From positions 1 through 10,597 of the forward strand of contig JAQVFD010000048.1 of NCBI GenBank assembly GCA_028697435.1: a stretch of DNA of 10,597 bases. The letters run 5' to 3'. The translations under genes and the position numbers were made by a program. Origin of the DNA: Clostridiaceae bacterium (GTDB lineage Bacteria > Bacillota > Clostridia > Lutisporales > Lutisporaceae). The notes beneath the pieces are model-generated. The model was given only the letters and a program-made list of their open reading frames with translations. It searched no databases and was not told the origin of the DNA. Of the stretch, positions 1 to 5,406 are shown in pieces (position 1 is the stretch's first letter; every line of letters starts with the position of its first letter).

Positions 1-58
1 CTGCAATAGCATTTTTTAAAAACTCTACTGTAAGGGTTTTGACAGGAAATGTATTCAT
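1..58 (-). CDS. possible partial divergent gene (N-terminus only)
   Basis: On the minus strand an ATG at 58-56 opens a frame with no stop to the window edge. It reads MNTFPVKTLTVEFLKNAIA, a composition that would suit a protein N-terminus. No convincing Shine-Dalgarno sequence precedes it, and 19 codons are too few to identify a family. If real, it is transcribed divergently from the MarR-family gene and shares its upstream region, which MarR regulators often control. It could equally be chance open frame. Confidence 0.25.
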   Translation of the reverse strand, partial: MNTFPVKTLTVEFLKNAIA

Positions 59-89
59 GCTTTTGCCGTGACAACTATACCCATTACTA

Positions 90-118
90 TTGACAAGACA
101 GATAATACAGAATATAAT
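90..118 (+). promoter_or_regulatory. consensus sigma-A promoter of the MarR/ArsA-like operon
   Basis: TTGACA at 90-95 and TATAAT at 113-118 match the vegetative sigma-A hexamers at every base, with the ideal 17-nt spacer. Transcription would start near 125, about 43 nt before the preferred start codon of the MarR-family gene. Such a strong unregulated core suggests control by repression. An imperfect AT-rich palindrome (CGAAATATTTGG, 141-152, one mismatched pair) lies just downstream and could be an operator, but that is weak. Confidence 0.85.
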
Positions 119-167
119 TGACTTACAATAGTACGCACCACGAAATATTTGGATGGTGAATTATTAT

Positions 168-650
168 ATGGATATTGAATATGTTACAGACTTACTGCTT
201 AATAATTTAAAAAAGCTGTTTTTTCCGGAAGAATGGCTTAGCTTTGACCTTGAATTTTCTAAGACAGAGATGTTCTCGCTGCTGCTGATTGAAAAGAAAA
301 AAGAAATCATCATGACAGAGCTTGCAGAATACATCAATTCACCCCTAAGTACAGCGACGGGAATCATCAACAGGCTCGTTAAGGATGGTTACATTATCAG
401 GGAAAGAAGTGAACAAGACAGGAGAATAGTCCTTTTAAAGCTTTCAGAAAAAGGAGTTAAAGAAGTAAAAAGACTTAAAGAGCTTGTTGGAGAATACATG
501 AACAAAGTGGTTGATAAGCTTACACAGGAAGAGATACAGTTTATGGATCAAATCGCAAGGAAAATCTTAAACATTTTAACTGAGGAGCACGTAGGGCAGC
601 AGGCTAATCAACAGAATGAGAATGCCGTACGGAAAATAGAAATTGATTAA
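168..650 (+). CDS. MarR-family winged-helix transcriptional regulator
   Basis: Predicted cytoplasmic DNA-binding regulator of about 160 residues, normal for the MarR family. From the 168 start, a helical N-terminal dimerisation part is followed by the winged helix at about residues 35-95: the helix-turn-helix includes MTELAEYINSPLSTATGIIN, and the wing carries the family signature RSEQDRR before LLKLSEKG. A C-terminal coiled helix (about 98-140) completes the dimer interface. The ATG at 168 is preferred because GGATGGTGA (151-159) sits 8 nt upstream; an in-frame ATG at 153 has no ribosome binding site. The gene follows a consensus promoter and is 76 nt ahead of an ArsA-type ATPase, so it probably autoregulates the operon. 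The ligand cannot be read from the sequence. The Gln/Asn-rich tail (about 143-152) is unusual. Confidence 0.9.
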   Translation: MDIEYVTDLLLNNLKKLFFPEEWLSFDLEFSKTEMFSLLLIEKKKEIIMTELAEYINSPLSTATGIINRLVKDGYIIRERSEQDRRIVLLKLSEKGVKEVKRLKELVGEYMNKVVDKLTQEEIQFMDQIARKILNILTEEHVGQQANQQNENAVRKIEID

Positions 651-670
651 TATTTGCAGATTATTTTATC

Positions 671-708
671 AAATACTTCGCTGTTAGCAGTATTTGTAAA
701 GCGAAGTA
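671..708 (+). promoter_or_regulatory. overlapping alternative stem-loops before the ArsA-type gene
   Basis: A perfect 9-bp inverted repeat, TACTTCGCT (674-682) and AGCGAAGTA (700-708), spans a 17-nt loop and ends just before the AGGAGGAG ribosome binding site (713-720). A competing hairpin uses AAATACT (671-677) with AGTATTT (689-695) and an inner GCT/AGC. Both use 674-682, so they exclude each other. There is no U-run, so neither is a classical terminator. Possible roles are translational control, mRNA processing, or a DNA operator for the MarR-type protein. The structures are seen; the function is inferred. Confidence 0.45.
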
Positions 709-726
709 AATTAGGAGGAGATTTTT

Positions 727-1902
727 ATGAGGATTATCATTTATACCGGAAAAGGCGGAGTCGGCAAAACAAGTGTTGCTGCTGCCACTGCAGTGAAAAG
801 TGCCGGAAGGGGATTAAAGACACTGGTTGTTAGTACTGATGCAGCTCACAGTCTGGGGGATTCCTTCGACATGCGACTAACAAACGAGCTGATGGAAATA
901 AGGGAAAATCTTTGGGCTCAGGAGATTGACACTACTCATGAGGTTGAAAAGGGCTGGGGAAAGGTCCAGAATTATCTTACGGAACTATTTACAGCAAAGG
1001 CTGTAAAAGATATAACAACAGAGGAACTGACAGTTTTTCCCGGAATGCAGGACCTTCTGAGCCTCCTGTGTATACTGAAATACTATAAAGAAGGCAGATT
1101 TGATGTAATAATAGTCGATTGTGCGCCGACAGGCGAAACTCTTGCACTCTTAAGTTTCCCTGAAATGCTCCGGTGGTGGATGGAGAAGCTTTTCCCAATG
1201 AAAAAGAAAGCAGTAAAGGTTGTCGGCCCCGTCATTGGGTCATTAACCGGAATCCCAATGCCATCTGGCCAGGTGATGGATGAGGTTGATAAAATATACT
1301 ATGACCTGGATGAAATGCGAACAATATTTTCCGACAGGAACATCACAAGCATTCGGATTGTGGTTAATCCTGAAAAAATGGTTATAAAGGAGGCGCAACG
1401 CAGCCTTACCTATCTCAACATCTATGATTTCAATGTGGACGCTGTCGTTGTCAATCGAGTATTCCCGGAAAGCATCAAAGACGATTATTTTAAGGGATGG
1501 AAAGACATCCAGAAAAAATATAGAAAGGATATAGTCGAAAGTTTCTCACCTATCCCGATTTATTATGCTCCTCTCTTTGAAACAGAGGTTGTCGGATGGA
1601 CAATGCTGGGCAGAATGTCCGAAGAAATATTTCAGGACAGCAATCCGGAAGATATCAAATATAGCGGAAGGACACAGCAGGTAGTAAAAGACGGAGATGA
1701 TTATATACTTTCCCTTACGATTCCTTTTGTAGAGAAAAAAGATCTTGCACTGAATCAAAAAGGCGAAGAACTGATTGTTAAAGCAGGAGCGGTTAAAAGG
1801 AACATTACACTTCCCAGGACACTTCTGAGCCGTTTCATAAAAAAAGCTTCATTCGAAGATGGAATGTTAAAAGTTCGTTTTGGGGGTGAGCATAATGGAT
1901 GA
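727..1902 (+). CDS. ArsA/Get3-family ATPase with C-terminal HSP20-like domain
   Basis: A 391-residue ATPase of the ArsA/Get3 group in the SIMIBI class. It has the deviant Walker A loop GKGGVGKT (8-15), switch I STDAAHSLGD (36-45) and switch II DCAPTGET (131-138). Residues about 325-387 resemble the HSP20-like beta domain found at the end of many bacterial ArsA-type proteins. It has one nucleotide-binding domain, so it would work as a dimer. The only cysteines are C115 and C132; neither the As(III)-binding cysteine set of plasmid ArsA nor the Get3 CXXC pair is present, and no ArsB-type pump is nearby. A role in arsenite efflux is therefore doubtful, and a chaperone or targeting role is an inference. 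The start is set by AGGAGGAG at 713-720. The gene follows a MarR-family regulator, and the next gene overlaps its end by 8 nt. Confidence 0.9.
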   Translation: MRIIIYTGKGGVGKTSVAAATAVKSAGRGLKTLVVSTDAAHSLGDSFDMRLTNELMEIRENLWAQEIDTTHEVEKGWGKVQNYLTELFTAKAVKDITTEELTVFPGMQDLLSLLCILKYYKEGRFDVIIVDCAPTGETLALLSFPEMLRWWMEKLFPMKKKAVKVVGPVIGSLTGIPMPSGQVMDEVDKIYYDLDEMRTIFSDRNITSIRIVVNPEKMVIKEAQRSLTYLNIYDFNVDAVVVNRVFPESIKDDYFKGWKDIQKKYRKDIVESFSPIPIYYAPLFETEVVGWTMLGRMSEEIFQDSNPEDIKYSGRTQQVVKDGDDYILSLTIPFVEKKDLALNQKGEELIVKAGAVKRNITLPRTLLSRFIKKASFEDGMLKVRFGGEHNG

Positions 1903-2104
1903 GGAACTCATAGGCAAGATTATTAGAATAAAACTGAATATGGCAGAAAAGCTGGTTGAGCGCCTGCCGGAGAAAACATCGGCACAGATCAAAGATCTGG
2001 GGAAAATCATTCTCAAAAGTATCAACGATAACGTATCGTCCCCAAAAGAACATTCTGTTGAAAAAGGGGAATCAACACATATGAAGCATGTTCCAATAGA
2101 ATGA
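1895..2104 (+). CDS. small helical protein, unknown function, coupled to the ArsA-type gene
   Basis: A 69-residue protein of unrecognised family. The ATG at 1895 is chosen because GGGGGTGA (1882-1889) lies 5 nt upstream; its first 8 nt overlap the end of the ATPase gene, which suggests translational coupling and a related job. Residues 1-46 (MDEELIGKIIRIKLN onward) are amphipathic and probably helical, with regularly spaced Leu/Ile. The tail from about 47 is polar and His/Ser/Glu-rich, likely disordered. There are no cysteines, signal peptide or membrane segment. It may be a partner or adaptor of the ATPase, but only its position supports this. Confidence 0.65.
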   Translation: MDEELIGKIIRIKLNMAEKLVERLPEKTSAQIKDLGKIILKSINDNVSSPKEHSVEKGESTHMKHVPIE

Positions 2105-2253
2105 GCGGAAGTGTTCCATTCAGAACAAGGGAAATAACGACAAAGCAAAAACTCAAGGCTTTTCTCGCCTTGGGAAACGAATACAAATTCGTACAAATAA
2201 GTTTGACCAGATGCATAGTATACTCCGTGCTATGCTACCGGATGGAAAATTGA
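2101..2253 (+). CDS. possible 50-residue ORF overlapping the previous stop (ATGA)
   Basis: An ATG at 2101 overlaps the TGA of the preceding gene (ATGA), and the frame runs 50 codons to a TGA at 2251. The product is basic at its N-terminus (TREITTKQKLKAF) and ends with two cysteines in a hydrophobic stretch (TRCIVYSVLCYR). There is no separate ribosome binding site, so it would depend on coupling. The same DNA forms several hairpins, so it may be untranslated instead. No family is recognised. Confidence 0.28.
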   Translation: MSGSVPFRTREITTKQKLKAFLALGNEYKFVQISLTRCIVYSVLCYRMEN

Positions 2254-2340
2254 TTGCTGAACCTGAAAGTTGGAATGGTGGAGTATAACGAAACGCTATT
2301 AGTTCCATAAAGACGAGAAAATTTGGTTGCTGCTGTGGAA
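2105..2340 (+). other. hairpin-rich transcribed region, possible structured RNA or long 3' UTR
   Basis: Apart from the doubtful 50-codon ORF, no gene is seen. Inverted repeats are dense: CTCAAGGC/GCCTTGGG (2152-2159/2167-2174, with a G-U pair), ACGAAT/ATTCGT around an ACAA loop (2177-2192), and GCATAG/CTATGC (2213-2218/2230-2235). A longer-range pair, TATACTCC (2219-2226) with GGAGTATA (2280-2287), competes with the loop of the last hairpin. It does not match any riboswitch or ribozyme class I know, including group I and II introns. It could be a small RNA, a 3' UTR or a decayed element. Confidence 0.35.
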
Positions 2341-2389
2341 GGGTATAATCTCTATATGCATTAGAGAATAATACCCTATTTTATTTTGT
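2341..2389 (+). terminator. terminator-like stem-loop ending the MarR/ArsA-type operon
   Basis: GGGTAT (2341-2346) pairs with ATACCC (2371-2376), and an inner CTCTA/TAGAG (2350-2354/2362-2366) closes a 7-nt loop, with an asymmetric internal loop between the stems. The U-rich tract TATTTTATTTTGT follows. The stem is AT-rich and interrupted, so termination may be inefficient. It lies about 240 nt past the last confident stop codon. Confidence 0.6.
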
Positions 2390-2611
2390 GGCGTTTGCTT
2401 TATATGAAAAGTATTACACTATTTATTACAAGGATAAAGAATGATTTGAAAAGTTTTTTTGTAACGAAGCATGATTTATAAGTGCTTATTAGCAGGAGAT
2501 GATTGAGCTCACGGTACAAAACCGACGGCAGATGCCGCCACTTTATTTTGTATCCATTTTGAATAGTTAGAATAACAATGACAGATTATAAAGATAAGGA
2601 GGCGGTACATT
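2390..2611 (+). other. intergenic region upstream of the lyase homologue
   Basis: No gene is seen. Short palindromes occur at about 2511-2523 (CGGT/ACCG) and 2524-2535 (CGGCAGATGCCG). A TTTTTTTGTAACG element at 2454-2466 recurs downstream of the lyase gene. GAATA (2561-2565) and CAGATTA (2582-2588) weakly resemble a sigma-G promoter, which would fit a forespore gene, but the 16-nt spacer is short and the start site would fall almost on the ribosome binding site. Confidence 0.3.
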
Positions 2612-3607
2612 TTGAACCCCAAAATTGTCTATTATGAAGAAGAAACCCTGAATTATGAACTAGGCAAAAATCTCTTTGAAAAATTTAGATCAGCTGAATG
2701 GATTAAGATTGAAAATCATAATAATATTCCGGAACTGAGGAACAATCCAAACTGTGAGTTTGCCAGAATGAAACAGAATCTTGTTATAGGAATTAGAAAA
2801 ACTCACAAATATGTCCCTAATTCAAAAACTTCGGATTTTTTAGTTCCATATACATCATCAGGCTGCAGTGCCATGTGTCTTTATTGCTATTTGGTATGTA
2901 ATTTTAATAAATGTTCATATCTTCGTCTATTTGTAAACAGAGAGCAAATGCTTTCAAAACTTTTAAAAACATCAAATAAGAGTGGTACGGATTTGACTTT
3001 TGAAATCGGCAGCAATAGCGATTTGATTCTGGAGAACACAATTACCGGCAATCTTGAATGGACTATAGAACATTTCGGTAATAATGAGAAAGGGTACATA
3101 ACTCTCCCTACCAAATTCGATATGGTAGAACCATTATTATCTTTGAACCATAAAGACCGAACCATAATTAGAATGAGTTTAAATCCGCAGGAGATTATCA
3201 AAAAAGTGGAATTTGGCACATCTTCTTTAACAACGAGAATAAAAGCGTTAAATAGTCTAAAAGAAGCTGGATATAGGGTTGGAATACTAATTGCCCCAGT
3301 TGTTCTAGTAGAAAACTGGGAATCTCTATATATACAATTATTTAAAATTCTCGCGGAAACACTCTCTAAGAAAGTTAAGGATGAAGCTTTTTTTGAAGTA
3401 ATATTCATGACATATAGCTATGTGCACAGGATGATTAATGCTGAAGCTTTTCCGAATGCCATTGATTTATACGATAAAAATAAAATGACCGGGAGAGGAC
3501 GGGGAAAATATTGCTATAACCCAACTGTTAGGAGTGAAGGCGAAGAAATTATAAGAGCTGAAATTACGAAGCATTTTCCTAAAAATAAAATAATGTACGT
3601 GGTATAG
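2612..3607 (+). CDS. splB: divergent spore photoproduct lyase-family radical SAM protein
   Basis: Spore photoproduct lyase uses a radical SAM mechanism to reverse the thymine dimer of UV-irradiated spores. This 331-residue protein is close to the usual 340. It has LVIGIRKT (57-64), the cluster motif C85-X3-C89-X2-C92 followed by Tyr-Leu, EIGSNSD (131-137), EHFG (153-156), FGTSSL (201-206) and a GKY-containing C-terminus, all in family order. Two features are odd. S134 lies where, from memory of the family, Bacillus subtilis has the hydrogen-donating Cys141, and the late QHRFTKP-like segment reads FMTYSYV (265-271). Extra cysteines C96 and C101 follow the cluster motif and might substitute. 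The start is TTG, set by AAGGAGG at 2596-2602. It may be a lyase using another donor, or a paralogue with a different substrate; the symbol marks family, not proven orthology. Confidence 0.8.
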   Translation: MNPKIVYYEEETLNYELGKNLFEKFRSAEWIKIENHNNIPELRNNPNCEFARMKQNLVIGIRKTHKYVPNSKTSDFLVPYTSSGCSAMCLYCYLVCNFNKCSYLRLFVNREQMLSKLLKTSNKSGTDLTFEIGSNSDLILENTITGNLEWTIEHFGNNEKGYITLPTKFDMVEPLLSLNHKDRTIIRMSLNPQEIIKKVEFGTSSLTTRIKALNSLKEAGYRVGILIAPVVLVENWESLYIQLFKILAETLSKKVKDEAFFEVIFMTYSYVHRMINAEAFPNAIDLYDKNKMTGRGRGKYCYNPTVRSEGEEIIRAEITKHFPKNKIMYVV

Positions 3608-3723
3608 TTTTACAATGGATTTTGCATGCTTCTATACTTTATTTTTTTGTAACGCATATTTATATAAGAACTGAGGAAAGATAATTAAGGAAAAAAAATA
3701 TAATAACTGGGAGGTTAGATAAA

Positions 3724-3927
3724 ATGGATTCTTTAGCACTAATACTTGTCATAATAGGGGCTCTTAATTGGGGTCTTATAGCACTTTTTAAATTTGACTT
3801 AGTAGCATCTTTATTTGGTGGTCAAGACGCCTTTTTAAGTAGAGTAATTTATGGACTTGTAGCACTGGCTGGGATATATTCTATAAAATTTCTAACGAAC
3901 AGAAGTAATATTAAGGAAAAAGAATAA
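3724..3927 (+). CDS. DUF378-family small membrane protein
   Basis: A 67-residue protein with two predicted membrane helices, about 4-22 and 39-57, separated by a short loop (KFDLVASLFGGQDAFLSR). The NWGL motif (15-18) in helix one and the glycine-rich second helix (VIYGLVALAGIY) fit DUF378 (YuzA-like) proteins. The tail is charged (NIKEKE) and probably cytoplasmic. GGGAGG at 3709-3714, 9 nt upstream, fixes the ATG. The family has no known function. It stands alone, with no clear terminator between it and the lyase homologue 116 nt upstream, and it converges on the ferredoxin remnant 17 nt away. Confidence 0.85.
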   Translation: MDSLALILVIIGALNWGLIALFKFDLVASLFGGQDAFLSRVIYGLVALAGIYSIKFLTNRSNIKEKE

Positions 3928-3944
3928 TTTAGTAAGAAAACCGC

Positions 3945-4211
3945 TTAACAGCAATCACCACTATCTGAGCAATCACAGTCTGGTTCACTTCCGGTAATCC
4001 ATCCTTTGATTATAGCGATAGCGTAGCCAACGCTTGCCTTAACAGAGATGGCTTTTACCGGACAATTCATTGCGCAAGCACCACATTCCATGCAACTGTT
4101 TACATCATTTATCCGAGCTTTTTTATCAGAGGACAGCAAACCAATATAAAAAATAAACGGACCTGTCCATATAAAGCCTGTAAGCTCACATTTAAGCTGC
4201 CAATATGGGAG
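3945..4211 (-). pseudogene. truncated HgcB-type ferredoxin remnant
   Basis: The clear part (3945-4139) contains a 4Fe-4S motif, CMECGACAMNCPVKAI, then a GWITGSEP segment and a cysteine-rich tail ending in vicinal cysteines (DCDCSDSGDCC). This is the second half of HgcB-type ferredoxins, which normally carry two cluster motifs; the first is missing. The usual GVGCA after the cluster reads SVGYA, so another cysteine is lost. The frame stays open upstream to a TAG at 4214-4212 and reads like protein (CELTGFIWTGPFIFYIG), but it holds no ATG, GTG or TTG before a TTG at 4139. That TTG has no ribosome binding site, and the only in-frame ATG lies inside the cluster motif. A decayed gene is most likely; a TTG-started 64-residue protein is possible. 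No hgcA is in the window. Confidence 0.65.
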
Positions 4212-4233
4212 CTATTTTTGTGTAAAAATTATT

Positions 4234-4265
4234 ATCGTATGGAAAAGTATAATTTCCTATACGAT
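4234..4265. repeat. 12-bp imperfect inverted repeat (stem-loop)
   Basis: ATCGTATGGAAA (4234-4245) pairs with TTTCCTATACGAT (4253-4265) except for one bulged T, leaving a 7-nt loop. Read on the minus strand it is followed by AATAATTTTTAC, so it could stop leftward transcription. On the plus strand it lies about 50 nt upstream of the first cysteine-rich gene's promoter and could be an operator. The rest of 4212-4294 shows nothing else. Confidence 0.45.
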
Positions 4266-4294
4266 GGGGGATGCAAGGGAAAGTTTTTTGTTTT

Positions 4295-4349
4295 GTAGCA
4301 ATAGAATGTACAAGTCATATAATGCTATTGGAAGAATACAAACCGGTTC
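4295..4349 (+). promoter_or_regulatory. promoter/leader repeat, copy 1
   Basis: This stretch matches 5316-5370 at 53 of 55 positions, the first 42 exactly. It contains TATAAT at 4318-4323; no good TTGACA lies 17 nt upstream (GTAGCA), so an activator or another sigma factor may be needed. CATATAAT resembles sporulation sigma -10 elements, but no matching -35 is seen. CAATAG and CTATTG flank the box as a 6-bp inverted repeat, and the palindrome AACCGGTT (4341-4348) follows. Position, identity in both copies and the box make a promoter the best reading. Confidence 0.6.
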
Positions 4350-4385
4350 TGAGTCCCTATCAATTATGTGAGAGGAGGTGAATCC

Positions 4386-4685
4386 ATGGGATATGTAAAA
4401 ATGCCGGAAATGCTGACCCCGGAATTAGTAAAAGCTTTGTCAGGGAATATATATACTGTTAAAGAAGAACCAAGTCTTAAAGATGAAATGGCTACAACTT
4501 TGAAGGATTTTTTTAAATCAGAAAAAAAATATAGAAAGAAAGAAAACAGTGAATGTGCACCCAATCATAGGTTAATAGACAATGATATTTGCTGCCCGAA
4601 AAAAGTTAAATTCATATTTTTATTGAACAATGCAGTAGTAATCAATGTTAACACAGCATGTGAAGAAGATAATTATCCAGGATAA
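4386..4685 (+). CDS. small cysteine-containing protein of unknown family, member 1
   Basis: A 99-residue protein whose family I do not recognise. The N-terminal block MGYVKMPEMLTPELVKALSG is shared with the two genes downstream. A lysine-rich middle (31-52) is followed by CCPKKVKFIFLLNNAVVINV (69-88), a probable beta-hairpin, and an acidic end. Cysteines are at 57, 69, 70 and 92. There is no signal peptide or membrane helix. The ATG at 4386 is fixed by AGGAGGTGA at 4373-4381; an upstream in-frame GTG (4368) overlaps no ribosome binding site. It is paralogous to 5407-5655 but has a longer, different middle. The shared leader-like N-terminus with variable cysteine-rich remainder recalls modified-peptide precursors or coat proteins; neither is supported beyond that. 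Confidence 0.75.
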   Translation: MGYVKMPEMLTPELVKALSGNIYTVKEEPSLKDEMATTLKDFFKSEKKYRKKENSECAPNHRLIDNDICCPKKVKFIFLLNNAVVINVNTACEEDNYPG

Positions 4686-4699
4686 AGATTGTATGAAAT

Positions 4700-4735
4700 G
4701 CATAGGTACATAATTTAAAATTATTGTACCTATGC
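4700..4735 (+). terminator. strong stem-loop between cysteine-rich genes 1 and 2
   Basis: GCATAGGTAC (4700-4709) and GTACCTATGC (4726-4735) form a perfect 10-bp stem extended by ATAAT/ATTAT past a single bulged T, with a 5-nt loop. Only TTCACTATAC follows, not a U-run, so it may be an attenuator or mRNA-stabilising structure rather than a full terminator. It would set the ratio of gene 1 to gene 2 if they are cotranscribed. Confidence 0.45.
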
Positions 4736-4778
4736 TTCACTATACATAACAGAATCCAGTAAGGGAGGTGATGAAAAT

Positions 4779-5267
4779 ATGGATCAAGTTATTATGCCTG
4801 AACTAATAACACCGGAATTTGCAGAAGTGATAGCTGAAAACCCTGAAGTGTTCAAAGCGATTACTGATACCCAGCCGGGAGAGAAAATCATATTGGGACA
4901 GAACTGCAGTATGGAATGCGGAGGCGATCCTACAAATGTCAAACTTGTGTTTTGCAATGTAACTATCTGCCTGGATAATGGGTCAGATAATTGCAGTGAA
5001 AACCGCTGCAGTGAAAAAGCGAAAGAGCATATTGAAGGCTGCCATATAAAGATAGGTGACTGGGGCAATGGTAAAGGGGATGACTACTGGGAAGACATTT
5101 CAGGTGGATATAGGCAAAGATGGATAGAGGTAGCAGTACTTGAGGCAAGGAAAAACACAATTGATAAGATTTTGAAATTGATACCCAGGCAAATATGTAA
5201 CAGAAAGCTAATTGCCCGGTGTAAAAAAGAGATACTTGAAATAGATGAGCAATTGTCGGCTAAATGA
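4779..5267 (+). CDS. cysteine-rich protein of unknown family, member 2
   Basis: A 162-residue protein, not recognised. Residues 1-27 (MDQVIMPELITPEFAEVIAE and on) match the N-terminal block of the flanking genes. NVKLVFCNVTICLDN (53-67) resembles their KFIF/INVN hairpin, so all three probably share a common fold. Nine cysteines lie at 43, 47, 59, 64, 72, 77, 88, 130 and 138. The centre (about 88-110) is rich in Gly, Asp and aromatic residues, and the C-terminal part from about 110 is basic and helical, ending EILEIDEQLSAK. GGGAGGTGA at 4763-4771 sets the start. It lacks its own copy of the promoter repeat, so it probably depends on the promoter of gene 1. No signal peptide; metal binding or disulfide cross-linking is possible but unproven. 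Confidence 0.75.
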   Translation: MDQVIMPELITPEFAEVIAENPEVFKAITDTQPGEKIILGQNCSMECGGDPTNVKLVFCNVTICLDNGSDNCSENRCSEKAKEHIEGCHIKIGDWGNGKGDDYWEDISGGYRQRWIEVAVLEARKNTIDKILKLIPRQICNRKLIARCKKEILEIDEQLSAK

Positions 5268-5315
5268 ATAGACTTGTAAATTAGTTTGTGGAGTATTGAT
5301 AATTTTGTACAATCA

Positions 5316-5370
5316 GTAGCAATAGAATGTACAAGTCATATAATGCTATTGGAAGAAGACGAACCGGTTC
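5316..5370 (+). promoter_or_regulatory. promoter/leader repeat, copy 2
   Basis: Second copy of the element at 4295-4349, with differences only at 5358 and 5361. TATAAT is at 5339-5344, and the palindrome is a full 10 bp here (GAACCGGTTC, 5361-5370). It lies 36 nt before the start of the third cysteine-rich gene. Conservation is exact from 5316 to 5357, and identity falls sharply on both sides until the ribosome binding site. Confidence 0.6.
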
Positions 5371-5406
5371 AAATTCTCCGCCCAGTAAATGAAAGGAGGT
5401 GAATTT

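Noticed and set aside
727..1902. Arsenic resistance operon
   Set aside because: No arsR, arsB, arsC or arsD-like gene is present, and the ATPase lacks the metalloid-binding cysteines.
2105..2340. Group I or II intron, or IS605-type remnant
   Set aside because: No domain V-like hairpin, no GTGCG start, no group I core segments and no transposase-like frame could be found.
2505..2545. Possible riboswitch upstream of the lyase gene (paired CGGT/ACCG and CGGC/GCCG elements)
   Set aside because: The conserved cores of c-di-GMP, SAM, cobalamin and other classes I know are not present; only two tiny hairpins remain.
2887..3408. 173-codon open frame on the minus strand inside the lyase homologue
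   Set aside because: It is antisense to a gene with clear family motifs, has no ribosome binding site and shows no recognisable domain.
4295..5370. CRISPR-like or insertion-sequence direct repeats
   Set aside because: There are only two copies, about 1 kb apart, each placed just before a paralogous gene; promoter duplication explains them better.
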